NCBI RefSeq assembly: GCF_900141825.1 | Contig: NZ_FQYQ01000023.1 | Coordinates: forward strand, 1-41,371 | Reading direction: 5' to 3' | DNA: 41,371 bases | DNA from: Pseudobutyrivibrio xylanivorans DSM 14809 | GTDB lineage: Bacteria; Bacillota; Clostridia; Lachnospirales; Lachnospiraceae | In this document: piece after piece, positions 23,424 through 31,684 of the stretch | How the letters are laid out: every line of letters begins with the position of its first letter | How positions within the stretch are numbered: the first letter of the stretch is position 1 | Notes under the pieces: generated by a model | The model's database searches: none | What the model saw: the letters and a program-made list of their open reading frames with translations, nothing else | What the model was told of the DNA's origin: nothing | Program-made: the position numbers and the translations under genes

Positions 23424-25265
23424 ATGGCAAAATTTAGAGACTTATTAGTGAAATTCTATAGATTTATGATACTTGTATTTGGCGTTTTTGAAATCTCAGT
23501 CATCTGGGCTATGAGTATGTTTTTTACATGCTTTATTTCCAGTGATGAAAATGAGATTACGTTTTTTTGTAAGGATAAGGCACCGTTAAATATACTGATA
23601 GTAATTGTCTTTTTTGCAATTACATTTGTGTTGGCTAAAAAATCCGTAATCACGAATTTTATTGGTAAATTGAATGATGACGCATTTTTTAATCAAGCTA
23701 AAGTGATAATTCTTTGGATTATTACAATCATGGGAATCCTTTGGGTTCTTATTACCCAGTATGTGCCAGGTTCTGACCAGCTGGATGTTATGTCTAGTGC
23801 ATATAAGTATGGTGTTGGAGACACTGCTGTTGTGGCAGCTGGAGGATATCTTGACAGATGGCCACATAACATTGGAATAGCCACAGTAGAAAGGGTTATC
23901 AGCTTTTTTGTTGGTGATTTTAATGTTGTGTTCATGCAGCTTTTGAATGTCCTTGGAATCACATTGATTTACAAGAAGATGGTGGATACATGGGAAAAGC
24001 TTGGCGGTTCACGTTTTTCTCAGATTTGTACATTAGGATGTGGAATTATCTTTTACCCATTAATAATGTATGCATCTTTTGTGTATGGAAATATCTGGCA
24101 TGTTACATTAGCGTTGATTTCATTTGATGCTTTGGTGGATTATTTTGATACTAAGAAGAGTCTTTGTTTGGCGAAGTGTGCACTGGCCATTGGTTTATCC
24201 TATGTGGTAAAGAGTAGTGGAATCCTCTTCTTTGTGGCACTGGTTATCTATGCAATAGTTCGCGGAGCAATAGAGAAGACTAAGTTTTATAAAGTTTTGC
24301 TGGCTATTGTAATAATGTGTGTATCTCTTGGTATATTTGCAACTGTTCCAAAGGTAGTTTTGGCGAAATCCATGAAGACAGAACTGAGAGAGTCTACTGG
24401 AATATGGGCGCTTATTGCTATGGGATTACAGGAAGACGGTGCCACTGCTGGCTGGTATAACGGATATCCTTTGAATGTATATTATGAGAATAATTGTGAT
24501 GGACCTGCTTCAGAGAAAGCAGCGAAAGTAGAATTAAGTAATAGATTGAACTATTTGTTTGGTGATAAACATCATGCCTATGAATTCTTCTCAAAGAAAA
24601 TTGCTTCCACATGGATTGAGCCTACATATCAGTCGTATTGGATTAGTCAGGTAAGAAATCACCGTGTTACTTTTCCTAAATGGTTAGATTCGTTTATGAG
24701 TGCAAAGGGATACACCACAGCAGCAAAAGTATTTGATATTTTCCAGATATTGATTTTTACAGGAACAATTTTGTGGATGATATTAGAAGATAAAAGGAAA
24801 TTTGTGGATAAAGCATTTTTACTTTTAAGCTTTATAGGAGGATTTACCTTCCTTCTGTTTTGGGAGACAAAGGCTCAGTACACAGTAACATATTTCGTAT
24901 TACTGTTCCCTTATGCTTTGACAGGATTTGAGCTGTTGGCTGGAAAATGTGAAGCTGCCTCAGCGATTAAGTCGGCTAATAAGCCTGTGCTGATTTATAG
25001 CGCACTGATTATCGTATTTTATTTGGTGGGATATAAGCTTGATGCATCACACTGTTTATCAAATCAAAATGCGGCTTATGATTTTTATGTGAGTCAATGG
25101 ACTGAGTCAGGATTCAATGAATCGGTTTATGAGATAAATAATATTAGAGCACAAATGAATGCATATAATGAACGTATAGTAGATTATATTCAGAGACTAG
25201 AGGCAGAACAAAAGAAAAACGCTGAATATGAGCGCTTGTTAGATGAAAATGGTATAGCCCACTAA
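23424..25265 (+). CDS. Polytopic membrane glycosyltransferase-like protein (GT39/ArnT-like)
   Basis: About 613 residues with 11-13 transmembrane helices, a large outer loop with VPGSDQLDVMSSAY near 125 (an acidic loop-1 site as in GT-C enzymes), and a final cytoplasmic-type coiled coil (YIQRLEAEQKKNAEYERLL). GT-C enzymes move sugars from polyprenyl-phosphate donors onto glycans or proteins; the GtrB-like GT2 genes at 34051 and 37555 could make such donors. Family placement is moderate. I chose the start at 23424 (MAKFRDLL), eight bases after GGAG, because a -10 box overlaps the earlier ATG at 23394. Confidence 0.78.
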   Translation: MAKFRDLLVKFYRFMILVFGVFEISVIWAMSMFFTCFISSDENEITFFCKDKAPLNILIVIVFFAITFVLAKKSVITNFIGKLNDDAFFNQAKVIILWIITIMGILWVLITQYVPGSDQLDVMSSAYKYGVGDTAVVAAGGYLDRWPHNIGIATVERVISFFVGDFNVVFMQLLNVLGITLIYKKMVDTWEKLGGSRFSQICTLGCGIIFYPLIMYASFVYGNIWHVTLALISFDALVDYFDTKKSLCLAKCALAIGLSYVVKSSGILFFVALVIYAIVRGAIEKTKFYKVLLAIVIMCVSLGIFATVPKVVLAKSMKTELRESTGIWALIAMGLQEDGATAGWYNGYPLNVYYENNCDGPASEKAAKVELSNRLNYLFGDKHHAYEFFSKKIASTWIEPTYQSYWISQVRNHRVTFPKWLDSFMSAKGYTTAAKVFDIFQILIFTGTILWMILEDKRKFVDKAFLLLSFIGGFTFLLFWETKAQYTVTYFVLLFPYALTGFELLAGKCEAASAIKSANKPVLIYSALIIVFYLVGYKLDASHCLSNQNAAYDFYVSQWTESGFNESVYEINNIRAQMNAYNERIVDYIQRLEAEQKKNAEYERLLDENGIAH

Positions 25266-26959
25266 TAGAGGCTATCCATATAATCATTCATACACTTCAA
25301 TCTTTCTAATACATAATTTTCAAAATCATCAAGTTTTTTATCAGGGGTGTAGTAGTTACCATCCCACCAACGGTCCATGGTACGCATATAAGCACCTGAG
25401 TTATAAATGGCATCCTCGTATTTTGCGATGGATGCCTTTATTGCATCATCGGACCATACAGTATTTCTAAGCTCGTCATATCTTGCCTGTAATTCGGGCA
25501 AAATATCTTCATCTCCACATTCCATTAAAAAGTACACAGGTGACCATTCTATTGGAAGGTCATAATCAGGTGAATTGAAATATGATGTGATGCCATGATT
25601 TCCCTGGCCATCTACATATCTGTTCCCGAAGGTTTGATCCATATCCCATGGACATAAGAGGAGCTTATAGCCATCGATACCTGTGTCGGAAAGCTTTGTG
25701 GCTGAATATAGATTCTTCACTTGGTTCGTATATACGTTATCAACGGCTTGAGTGAGCTTATAGAAAAACCAAAGATCGATAGCGTCATCCATGTCGCAGG
25801 TACTTCTGATGGTGTTGGGATCTTTGGAATATGCCATCTCATAATAAAGCTCATGGAGTTGTTCAAAGCCTTCCATGGAGCCATCCTCCAAAGAGTAGCC
25901 AGGAAGCCATAAATCTCCAGAATCTGTAGGTTCCAAATCAAGGGAGAATTCTGTGCCTGACCAGTCTTTCTTCTTAAAGAGAGTCTCTTCGTCCTGGATA
26001 TCGAACTGTTTGTTATCGATAGGATAAGTCAGGGCATATAGACCGTGGTAACGATTGTTTATAAAAAGTTCTATGTATTTGTATTCGTTGGAATTAGGGG
26101 CGTTCCATTCATTTCTGTCGTAGGCCATATCGTGCCATAGATTCATGGAAAAGACAGTTCTGATTTTCTCATAATCTGAGTATGGAGAATAAAGAATCCA
26201 GTCATCATCTTCACGGAGACCCAGAAGATTCTTTTTTGACTTAGTCGAATGGTCTTCACCATTTTCTAAAAGTGAAAGACGATAGCTTTTTTGTGGAAAA
26301 CCTATTGTAGTTCCGCCGCGAGTGTGGATTTTTGCAGGACTTTCAATGAGTCGGGATGCATCATCAAAATCAGCGGAGTTATCGTAAAGAGACATGGTGA
26401 CAGATGTGTAATTATCGATTGCGTAAGTGTCATCAAGTCCTAATTCTTTTACTGTTTCTGCTGACACATTTATATTCATCACTGGAAGAGTGGTGATTAC
26501 AAGATTTGAAATGCTGATAGAGATGCCTGATTTTATGACGAGCTTTGGCTCGCAGCTTGGGGCGGTGCTTGTAGTGTTTCCGGTATACAGGGCGAGCTTT
26601 GGCTTGGATTGTTTTAAGGCAGCCTTAAATGAGATAGAAGGCATGCGGATTATGGTTTTGCTTTCAATTTCGGCGTCGTCTTCAATCGCTGAATAATAGA
26701 AGGTGTCTGTGGCCTGGTCATATATTAGCTTTTCATCATTGAAATAAATGTCAGAGAAGAGGGCAGGGGTGTCCTCAGAGGTTTGCTGTTCGTATTTACG
26801 TAGCGCTGTTTCATCTATCTGCACATCTTCCCATGCGTAGCTAGGGTTCATACGGCTGTCGATTATAAGCAGGCCTGCAATGACGAATATGGCGAAGCAG
26901 AGCGTAATGATAGATTGTATGAACTTTGGTGATTTAAATTTCAATGATAAAAAAGCCAT
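25262..26959 (-). CDS. CotH kinase family protein (second copy)
   Basis: This protein of about 565 residues has an N-terminal membrane helix (about 14-35) and an extracytoplasmic CotH-type domain. Marks are TRGGTTIGFPQKSYRLSL near 215-235, LLGLREDDDWIL near 250, NLWHDMA, YIELFINNRYHGLYAL near 300, and the catalytic-type LCPWDMDQTFGN near 440. CotH proteins are atypical protein kinases in spore coats; in other Firmicutes they sit beside VTC and DUF4956 genes, as here. Start 26959 (MAFLSLK) has AAGGA just upstream and lies 10 bases after the previous stop. The extreme C-terminus overlaps the convergent GT39-like gene end by four bases. Confidence 0.9.
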   Translation of the reverse strand: MAFLSLKFKSPKFIQSIITLCFAIFVIAGLLIIDSRMNPSYAWEDVQIDETALRKYEQQTSEDTPALFSDIYFNDEKLIYDQATDTFYYSAIEDDAEIESKTIIRMPSISFKAALKQSKPKLALYTGNTTSTAPSCEPKLVIKSGISISISNLVITTLPVMNINVSAETVKELGLDDTYAIDNYTSVTMSLYDNSADFDDASRLIESPAKIHTRGGTTIGFPQKSYRLSLLENGEDHSTKSKKNLLGLREDDDWILYSPYSDYEKIRTVFSMNLWHDMAYDRNEWNAPNSNEYKYIELFINNRYHGLYALTYPIDNKQFDIQDEETLFKKKDWSGTEFSLDLEPTDSGDLWLPGYSLEDGSMEGFEQLHELYYEMAYSKDPNTIRSTCDMDDAIDLWFFYKLTQAVDNVYTNQVKNLYSATKLSDTGIDGYKLLLCPWDMDQTFGNRYVDGQGNHGITSYFNSPDYDLPIEWSPVYFLMECGDEDILPELQARYDELRNTVWSDDAIKASIAKYEDAIYNSGAYMRTMDRWWDGNYYTPDKKLDDFENYVLERLKCMNDYMDSLY

Positions 26960-26969
26960 ATAAATATCC

Positions 26970-28604
26970 TTAAGGTAAGCTGTTGATATAAGTGTCCATT
27001 GCAATTAGTCGTGCCAATACATAAGTTTTAAATTCGGAAAGCTTGATATTTGAATCGTTGTAAGCACCGTCTTTATATTTGTCTCTGGTTCGTGCAAAAG
27101 CACCTGAATCGTAGATTTGTTTTTCGTAGGTGTCGATTTTTTCTGAGATACATTCATCGGACCAGGTGGTGTTTCGTAATTCCTGATAGCGTTCTTTAAT
27201 CTGATTGTTGATCTCGGTGTCACCTGTGTACTGAAGGCGGTAAACTGTGCCCCAGCCGATAGGAATATCATAATCAGGGCTGCCGTACTGTCCTGTAGTG
27301 CCTTCGCCGATATAGCGGAAGGTCTGATCCATATCCCATGGAGTGAACAGAAGCTTGTGCCCAGCGATTCCTGAGTCGGAGTTCTTTACAGATACGTACA
27401 TGTTTTTAACGTTTCCATAATTTACATTATCCACCGCCTGTGAAAGCTTATAAAAGAGCCACAGGTCGATTGAATTATCTACATCAGAAGTCATCCTGAT
27501 GATGGCTGGCTCCACCGAGTAATTCATGTTCATGTAAAGCTGAAGTAGGTAGTTGAAATCCTCGCTGGTGCCATCCTTTAGCTGATAGCCAGGAAGATAA
27601 TCGCCGTTACCATCGTTTGTCAGTGCTGTATCCAATTCACTCATGGACCAGTCTTTTTTCTTAAAGCTGCTTTCACCCTCTTTAATCTTGAATTCTTTAG
27701 AATCTAATCTATAACAAAGTCCGTATAGGCCGTGATAATGGCCGTTGAAGAACAGCTCTACAAAAGCATACTTAGTAGAATTGTTTACCTTCCATTCATT
27801 ATGACCAGTGGCACTGTCGTACCAAAGATTAGTGGCAAAAACATTTCTTACTTTTTCGTAGTCCTTATAGGTGGCGGAAAGAATCCAGTCATCATCTTTG
27901 CGAAGGCCAAGGAAGTTTTCCTTATTATTTTCACCATCTAGGTCGTTTTTATCTGCCAACAGGGACAGGCGGTATCCTTTCATAGGATAGTTTACAGTGG
28001 TCTGTCCGTGGCGTTTTACCTTTGCGTCAGATTTAATCACGCGGCTGGCACCATCAAAATCTGCCCTGTTATCAAACAGGTATACCGTGCTTCCTGTGTA
28101 ATCCATGATGTCGAAGGTATCATCTAGCCCAAGCTGGCTCACCATATTATCGTCTATACGAATATCCATCACAGGAAGAGTGGTGCAAATGAGGTTTGAG
28201 ATACTGTAGGAAGTGTTATCGTAGATGATAAGCTCTATAGGTGTGTTTCTGGCGATGGTGTTGTCATCAATGGCTGGGCCGTGAAGAGCCACGTTTATGC
28301 CAGTATCTGTGATGGCTTCAGGATTGTAGCTATCTGCATTATTTTCAATTAAAGAATAATAGAAAGTATTTGTATCGCTGTCATAGATAAGTGGCTGCTT
28401 ATCAAAGTAAACATTTGTTGTAAGTGGTATGGCTGAAGGTGAAAATTTGGAAGTGATTTTTGTATAAAGCTCATCGTTTATGTATAAATCATTGGCTTCG
28501 GTGAAGGTACCCTCAGAAGATTTGCCTGAGATAATAACTACCGAGGCGATGATTAAAGATATTAAAATAATGATGGTTGATTTGATTTTTATAGACATAT
28601 TCAT
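26970..28604 (-). CDS. CotH kinase family protein (first copy)
   Basis: A paralogue of the downstream gene, with an N-terminal membrane helix (about 8-28) and the CotH core: TTVNYPMKGYRLSL, FLGLRKDDDWIL, NLWYDSA, FVELFFNGHYHGLYGL and FTPWDMDQTFRY. The last motif has Arg where the other copy has Gly after TF, so the two may differ in activity or partner. The TTG nine bases from the strand's first open codon is unlikely as a start; AAAGG precedes ATG 28604 by 11 bases (a second ATG follows at 28598). It is transcribed divergently from the VTC/DUF4956 pair, with a TATAAT on this strand about 30-40 bases upstream. Confidence 0.9.
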   Translation of the reverse strand: MNMSIKIKSTIIILISLIIASVVIISGKSSEGTFTEANDLYINDELYTKITSKFSPSAIPLTTNVYFDKQPLIYDSDTNTFYYSLIENNADSYNPEAITDTGINVALHGPAIDDNTIARNTPIELIIYDNTSYSISNLICTTLPVMDIRIDDNMVSQLGLDDTFDIMDYTGSTVYLFDNRADFDGASRVIKSDAKVKRHGQTTVNYPMKGYRLSLLADKNDLDGENNKENFLGLRKDDDWILSATYKDYEKVRNVFATNLWYDSATGHNEWKVNNSTKYAFVELFFNGHYHGLYGLCYRLDSKEFKIKEGESSFKKKDWSMSELDTALTNDGNGDYLPGYQLKDGTSEDFNYLLQLYMNMNYSVEPAIIRMTSDVDNSIDLWLFYKLSQAVDNVNYGNVKNMYVSVKNSDSGIAGHKLLFTPWDMDQTFRYIGEGTTGQYGSPDYDIPIGWGTVYRLQYTGDTEINNQIKERYQELRNTTWSDECISEKIDTYEKQIYDSGAFARTRDKYKDGAYNDSNIKLSEFKTYVLARLIAMDTYINSLP

Positions 28605-28722
28605 AAAATAATTGCCTTTCAAGTTACATATGTAATATTATAGCAATATCGGATTGTTAAGCAATATATTCACATTTTATAAGCATGGAGGATGGCCGCC
28701 GGTGGGTGGCTAGAGTTTTGTA
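28605..28722. promoter_or_regulatory. Divergent CotH/VTC control region with tiny upstream ORF
   Basis: On the minus strand TATAAT (28634-28639 complement) with a weak TTGCTT 16 bases upstream faces the CotH genes. On the plus strand TTGTTA (28656) and TTTATAAG could serve VTC. A GC-rich stem GCCGCC-GGTG-GGTGGC lies at 28695-28710. A 12-codon frame from ATG 28685 (MEDGRRWVARVL) ends in TAATG, overlapping the VTC start. Confidence 0.45.
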
Positions 28723-29412
28723 ATGGAATATCGGCATGAATTGAAATTCATGGTATCAGATTTGACCATCGAGAAGCTTCGGCACAGGCTGGAGCCAGTG
28801 ATGGAAAAGGATGAGTTCCATGATGATTTCTATACAATAAGAAGTTTGTATTTTGACGATTTGTTTGACAGTTGCCTGAATGAAAATCTGGCAGGTACGG
28901 ACGACAGATTCAAATACAGAATTCGTTTTTACGATGATAATAAAGATTATATTAATCTGGAGAAGAAATATAAGAAGCGAGGCATGACCAAGAAAGAGTC
29001 CCAGCATTTGTCATTGGAGCAGGTGAAGAGCTTTATGGAAGGCCTGGATGGCTTGGGAACTGGTGCTGGCGATTCGTTCGCGGCTGATTTGTCCACAGAG
29101 CTGATGGCTGCAGGTTTGAAATCTGGCATGAAGCCTAAATGTATCGTGGAGTATGATAGGCTGGCATTTGTAGAGCCAGCAGGGAATGTGCGAATCACCT
29201 TCGATATGAATCTTCGCGGTAGCACTGATGTGGAAAGATTTTTGGATACAACAGAGGAGTTTGCACTTCCAGTTGTGGAGCCGGGAATGCACATACTAGA
29301 GGTGAAGTACGACGAGTTTCTGCCAAAATATATTTTACAACTGGTGGATTTAAACAATTTACATAGACAATCATTTTCAAAATATGCAATGGTGAGAGAG
29401 GTGTTAGGATGA
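28723..29412 (+). CDS. VTC-domain protein (polyphosphate polymerase domain-like)
   Basis: The 229-residue protein matches the VTC domain: RHELKFMVS at 4-12, IRSLYFDD near 43-50, FKYRIRFYDD near 66-75, LEKKYKKRGMTKKES near 82-96, EYDRLAF near 144-150 and LEVKYDEFLP near 193-202. These are the strands of a tunnel-shaped triphosphate-binding fold with conserved basic and acidic residues. Yeast Vtc4 makes polyphosphate; the bacterial enzymes beside CotH and DUF4956 are not firmly characterised to my knowledge. There is no strong SD directly before ATG, and a 12-codon upstream ORF ends at the start (TAATG). The 3' end overlaps the DUF4956 gene by ATGA. Confidence 0.92.
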   Translation: MEYRHELKFMVSDLTIEKLRHRLEPVMEKDEFHDDFYTIRSLYFDDLFDSCLNENLAGTDDRFKYRIRFYDDNKDYINLEKKYKKRGMTKKESQHLSLEQVKSFMEGLDGLGTGAGDSFAADLSTELMAAGLKSGMKPKCIVEYDRLAFVEPAGNVRITFDMNLRGSTDVERFLDTTEEFALPVVEPGMHILEVKYDEFLPKYILQLVDLNNLHRQSFSKYAMVREVLG

Positions 29413-30080
29413 GTTTTTCAGATATTATTAAAAAATCAGTACTTGAAAGTTTCGCAGCCACAGATATGTCGGCTAAGTTTGTAGCAGTAATTCTGATTGA
29501 GACATTTATTATCGCTTTGTACATCTTCCTGGTGTATCGCTTCATGACACGCTCAAGCTTTTACAACAAGGGCTACGCCGTTTCTATGGCGATGATTTCT
29601 GTAATCACGGCGGGAATCATTTTGGCTATGCAGTCTAATCTGGTTATTTCTTTAGGTATGGTCGGTGCCCTTTCTATCGTCAGATTCCGTACAGCCATCA
29701 AGGAACCGATGGATTTGCTTTTCTTATTCTGGTCAATCGGCACAGGTATCGTGGTTGGCGCAGGGCTTTTCTCTATGGGCGTGATGATAGCCGTATTCGT
29801 TACTGTTGGATTGGCATTTTTAAATATGGTGCCAGCGTTATCATCACCTGAGTTATTAGTACTTAAGATGGATGGCGCGGCTGAACCTTCTGTTATGTCT
29901 ATCGTGAAGAGCGGCACAACAGCATTCAAAGTGGATTCAAAATCTATCACAAAGGGTGCTACTACTTTGGTCATCGAAGTGAAGACAAAGGACGGCAGCT
30001 CGCTTGTAAATAAGATTTCTGATGTGGACGGCGTGATTTCAGCTACACTGATGCATCATGAGGGTGAAGTGAAGAATTAA
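29409..30080 (+). CDS. DUF4956 membrane protein
   Basis: The 223-residue protein has three or four transmembrane helices in the first 140 residues, with the family hallmark MVGALSIVRFRTAIKEPMDL near 80-100 between helices. The C-terminal 80 residues are a soluble ferredoxin-like domain (VIEVKTKDGSSLVNKISDVDGV). DUF4956 genes are regularly next to VTC genes, and here the two are coupled by ATGA. The triad with CotH suggests a membrane-linked phosphate or phosphotransfer process in the envelope, but the reaction is unknown. No terminator is seen before repeat copy B, 50 bases downstream. Confidence 0.92.
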   Translation: MSFSDIIKKSVLESFAATDMSAKFVAVILIETFIIALYIFLVYRFMTRSSFYNKGYAVSMAMISVITAGIILAMQSNLVISLGMVGALSIVRFRTAIKEPMDLLFLFWSIGTGIVVGAGLFSMGVMIAVFVTVGLAFLNMVPALSSPELLVLKMDGAAEPSVMSIVKSGTTAFKVDSKSITKGATTLVIEVKTKDGSSLVNKISDVDGVISATLMHHEGEVKN

Positions 30081-30133
30081 AAAATTATTATATAGTTATT
30101 TGGATTATAATATTTGTTGGATTGAGGGAAACT

Positions 30134-30240
30134 CATCGGCGAAGCCGATTATAATCATTCCTTACTCGCGTCAGCGAGTGGTCAGGGAGACGGGCAGACC
30201 TGCGAAGGTCGTGAGCCGCTGGAAATGGTACCATAAAAGA
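30134..30240 (+). repeat. Structured intergenic repeat, copy B, before second PglC-like gene
   Basis: Same order as copy A: ATCGGC-GAA-GCCGAT (30135-30149); ACTCGC-GTCA-GCGAGT (30164-30179); GGTC (30180) able to pair with GACC (30197); then GACCT-GCGA-AGGTC with a GNRA-type loop (30197-30210); and ATGGTACCATA (30225-30235), itself nearly palindromic. The small acyltransferase-like frame starts 14 bases later. Confidence 0.62.
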
Positions 30241-30248
30241 GGTAGTGC

Positions 30249-30314
30249 ATGAAGAAATTGATAATCATAGGTGCTGGAGTATATGTACGCAAGATGTTTA
30301 AAAAGAGAAATTGA
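30249..30314 (+). pseudogene. Truncated NeuD/PglD-like start overlapping the second PglC-like gene
   Basis: MKKLIIIGAGVYVRKMF is the N-terminal beta-alpha start seen in NeuD/PglD acyltransferases (compare MKKIVIIGASGHG at 5434). It has an AGAGG site upstream but stops after 21 residues. From the Val-Tyr codons onward the bases are the out-of-frame start of the PglC-like gene (ATG 30283). It looks like a recombination scar; it may still be translated and couple to the overlapping start. Confidence 0.5.
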
Positions 30315-31551
30315 TTGTGTTTTAGCTTTAGTGGGGATAGTCGTGTTGTCTCCACTTTTTGTAATTTTGATTGTGTTGGGCTGTATTTTTATGAGGGGAA
30401 ATCCTTTCTTTACGCAGCAGCGACCAGGATATCATGAGAGGGTTTTCAAACTGGTTAAGTTCAGAACCATGGACAATCATAGGGGTGCTGACGGAGAGTT
30501 GTTGCCGGATGAGGTGCGGCTGAATAAGTACGGGCGATTCCTTCGGAGCACATCATTGGATGAGTTGCCGGAACTGTTCAATATTTTGAAGGGGGATATG
30601 GCCATAGTAGGGCCACGTCCGTTGTTGGTGCAGTATTTACCTTTGTATAATGAGGAGCAGCGACGTCGCCATGATGTTCGTCCAGGGTTGACAGGATATG
30701 CCCAGACTCATGGACGTAATAGCGTATCATGGGAAGATAAGTTTGCGATGGATGTGTGGTATGTGAGGCATGTGTCCTTGGCGTTGGATCTACAAGTGCT
30801 GGTGGATACGGTGCGAGTGGTGCTGAAGCGCGACGGTATTAGTTCGGAGACAGCTGCTACCATGGAGGCGTTTACAGGGACGCCGGAAGGGGTTGTGGCT
30901 GAGTGGAATATTATCAATACAGGTAAGTCCATTAAAACATTCAATTATTTGTATGATGATAATTTATTTGATTCCAAAAGGGAAAAAGGTATAGATATTC
31001 CTAGGAATATAAACTGCATATATTTAATTTGGCTTATCCCATTGGTGCTTTATTTAATGGCATTATATAAAAATAGTCTTGGTTATGCTGGTTTGTTTGG
31101 TGGATTGACAATTGTCTTATTGTTTGTGATTACTAAATTAGATTTTTATAAAAATCGAAATAGATATGAAAGTGCAGAGCAGGCCAGAATTGAGGCATTA
31201 GAAAAGACAATTTCACAGTTTTTTGATAAGCCAGCTTTGACTTATGAAATAAAAAAATCAGCAGCTGAATGGTATCTTTCCGAAAGCAAGAAAATGCCAT
31301 TAGCTATAATATTAGGCATAGTTTCGAGAATATGGTTATTGGTAATTTCATTTACAGTTTTCTTGATAGGGTCGCTGTATCAACCTGCAGAAGGATGGGA
31401 CCTGAGAATATTAGTTCTCATATTTGTGTTACAGCTTTTTGCGGATTCTGATTTGTGTAAGGCGGCTTTAGATTTGAGTGAAAGCCAGAATTACCGTTTA
31501 GTCAAAAGATATAAGGATTATATAGTGAAGAGCGAGCTGGAGAAATCATGA
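30283..31551 (+). CDS. PglC-like phosphoglycosyl transferase fused to a C-terminal membrane domain
   Basis: Residues 1-205 are a PglC-type phosphoglycosyl transferase: membrane helix about 12-36, FRTMD at 60-64, SLDELP with Asp93-Glu94, GDM at 104-106 and VGPRPLL at 109-115. It is a close paralogue of 8341-8979, which stops near residue 212. Here the chain continues to 422. The extra 210 residues include about four membrane helices (INCIYLIWLIPLVLYLMALY, a second near 265-285, then two near 345-395) and a charged helical stretch; I do not recognise this domain. Base composition changes from GC-rich to AT-rich near 30905, which suggests gene fusion. ATG 30283 aligns with the paralogue's start and has GGAG upstream. 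Confidence 0.9.
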   Translation: MYARCLKREIDCVLALVGIVVLSPLFVILIVLGCIFMRGNPFFTQQRPGYHERVFKLVKFRTMDNHRGADGELLPDEVRLNKYGRFLRSTSLDELPELFNILKGDMAIVGPRPLLVQYLPLYNEEQRRRHDVRPGLTGYAQTHGRNSVSWEDKFAMDVWYVRHVSLALDLQVLVDTVRVVLKRDGISSETAATMEAFTGTPEGVVAEWNIINTGKSIKTFNYLYDDNLFDSKREKGIDIPRNINCIYLIWLIPLVLYLMALYKNSLGYAGLFGGLTIVLLFVITKLDFYKNRNRYESAEQARIEALEKTISQFFDKPALTYEIKKSAAEWYLSESKKMPLAIILGIVSRIWLLVISFTVFLIGSLYQPAEGWDLRILVLIFVLQLFADSDLCKAALDLSESQNYRLVKRYKDYIVKSELEKS

Positions 31552-31614
31552 TTGCGCTAGCGAGAGGTCTGGGAGGGGGCAGACCTGCGTAGCTGCTCGG
31601 AATGGTACCATAAG
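31550..31614 (+). repeat. Structured intergenic repeat, copy C
   Basis: AGGTCTG (31565-31571) pairs with CAGACCT (31580-31586), followed by GCGT and ATGGTACCATA (31602-31612). It resembles the 3' half of copies A and B, with a diverged GCG-CTAGCGAG module first. It starts at the stop codon of the fused PglC-like gene. Confidence 0.55.
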
Positions 31615-31668
31615 AATAATATATAGTGTATAATTGAGCTGTAGTGTTTACTGCAGCTTATTTTTTAT
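31602..31668 (+). repeat. Left direct repeat with promoter, hairpin and T-tract, before DUF4869 pair
   Basis: ATGGTACCATA, then 16 bases, then TATAAT (31629-31634), then stem AGCTGTAG/CTGCAGCT (31637-31658) and TTATTTTTT. The same string in the same spacing recurs at 33112. The -10 box and the stem are almost adjacent. Confidence 0.7.
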
Positions 31669-31684
31669 GATTGGGAGACTTAAA

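Noticed and set aside
29195-29545. Minus-strand frame across VTC/DUF4956
   Set aside because: Overlaps two clear plus-strand genes coupled by ATGA.
30180-30240. T-box riboswitch: the TGGTACC string in copies B, C and the right direct repeat resembles the T-box core
   Set aside because: No stem I, specifier loop or terminator/antiterminator pair is visible; the string is part of a near-palindrome, and the downstream genes are not amino-acid related.
31634-31684. TTG start for the DUF4869 gene
   Set aside because: It lies in the -10 box/hairpin; the ATG at 31685 has a proper ribosome site and matches the family N-terminus.
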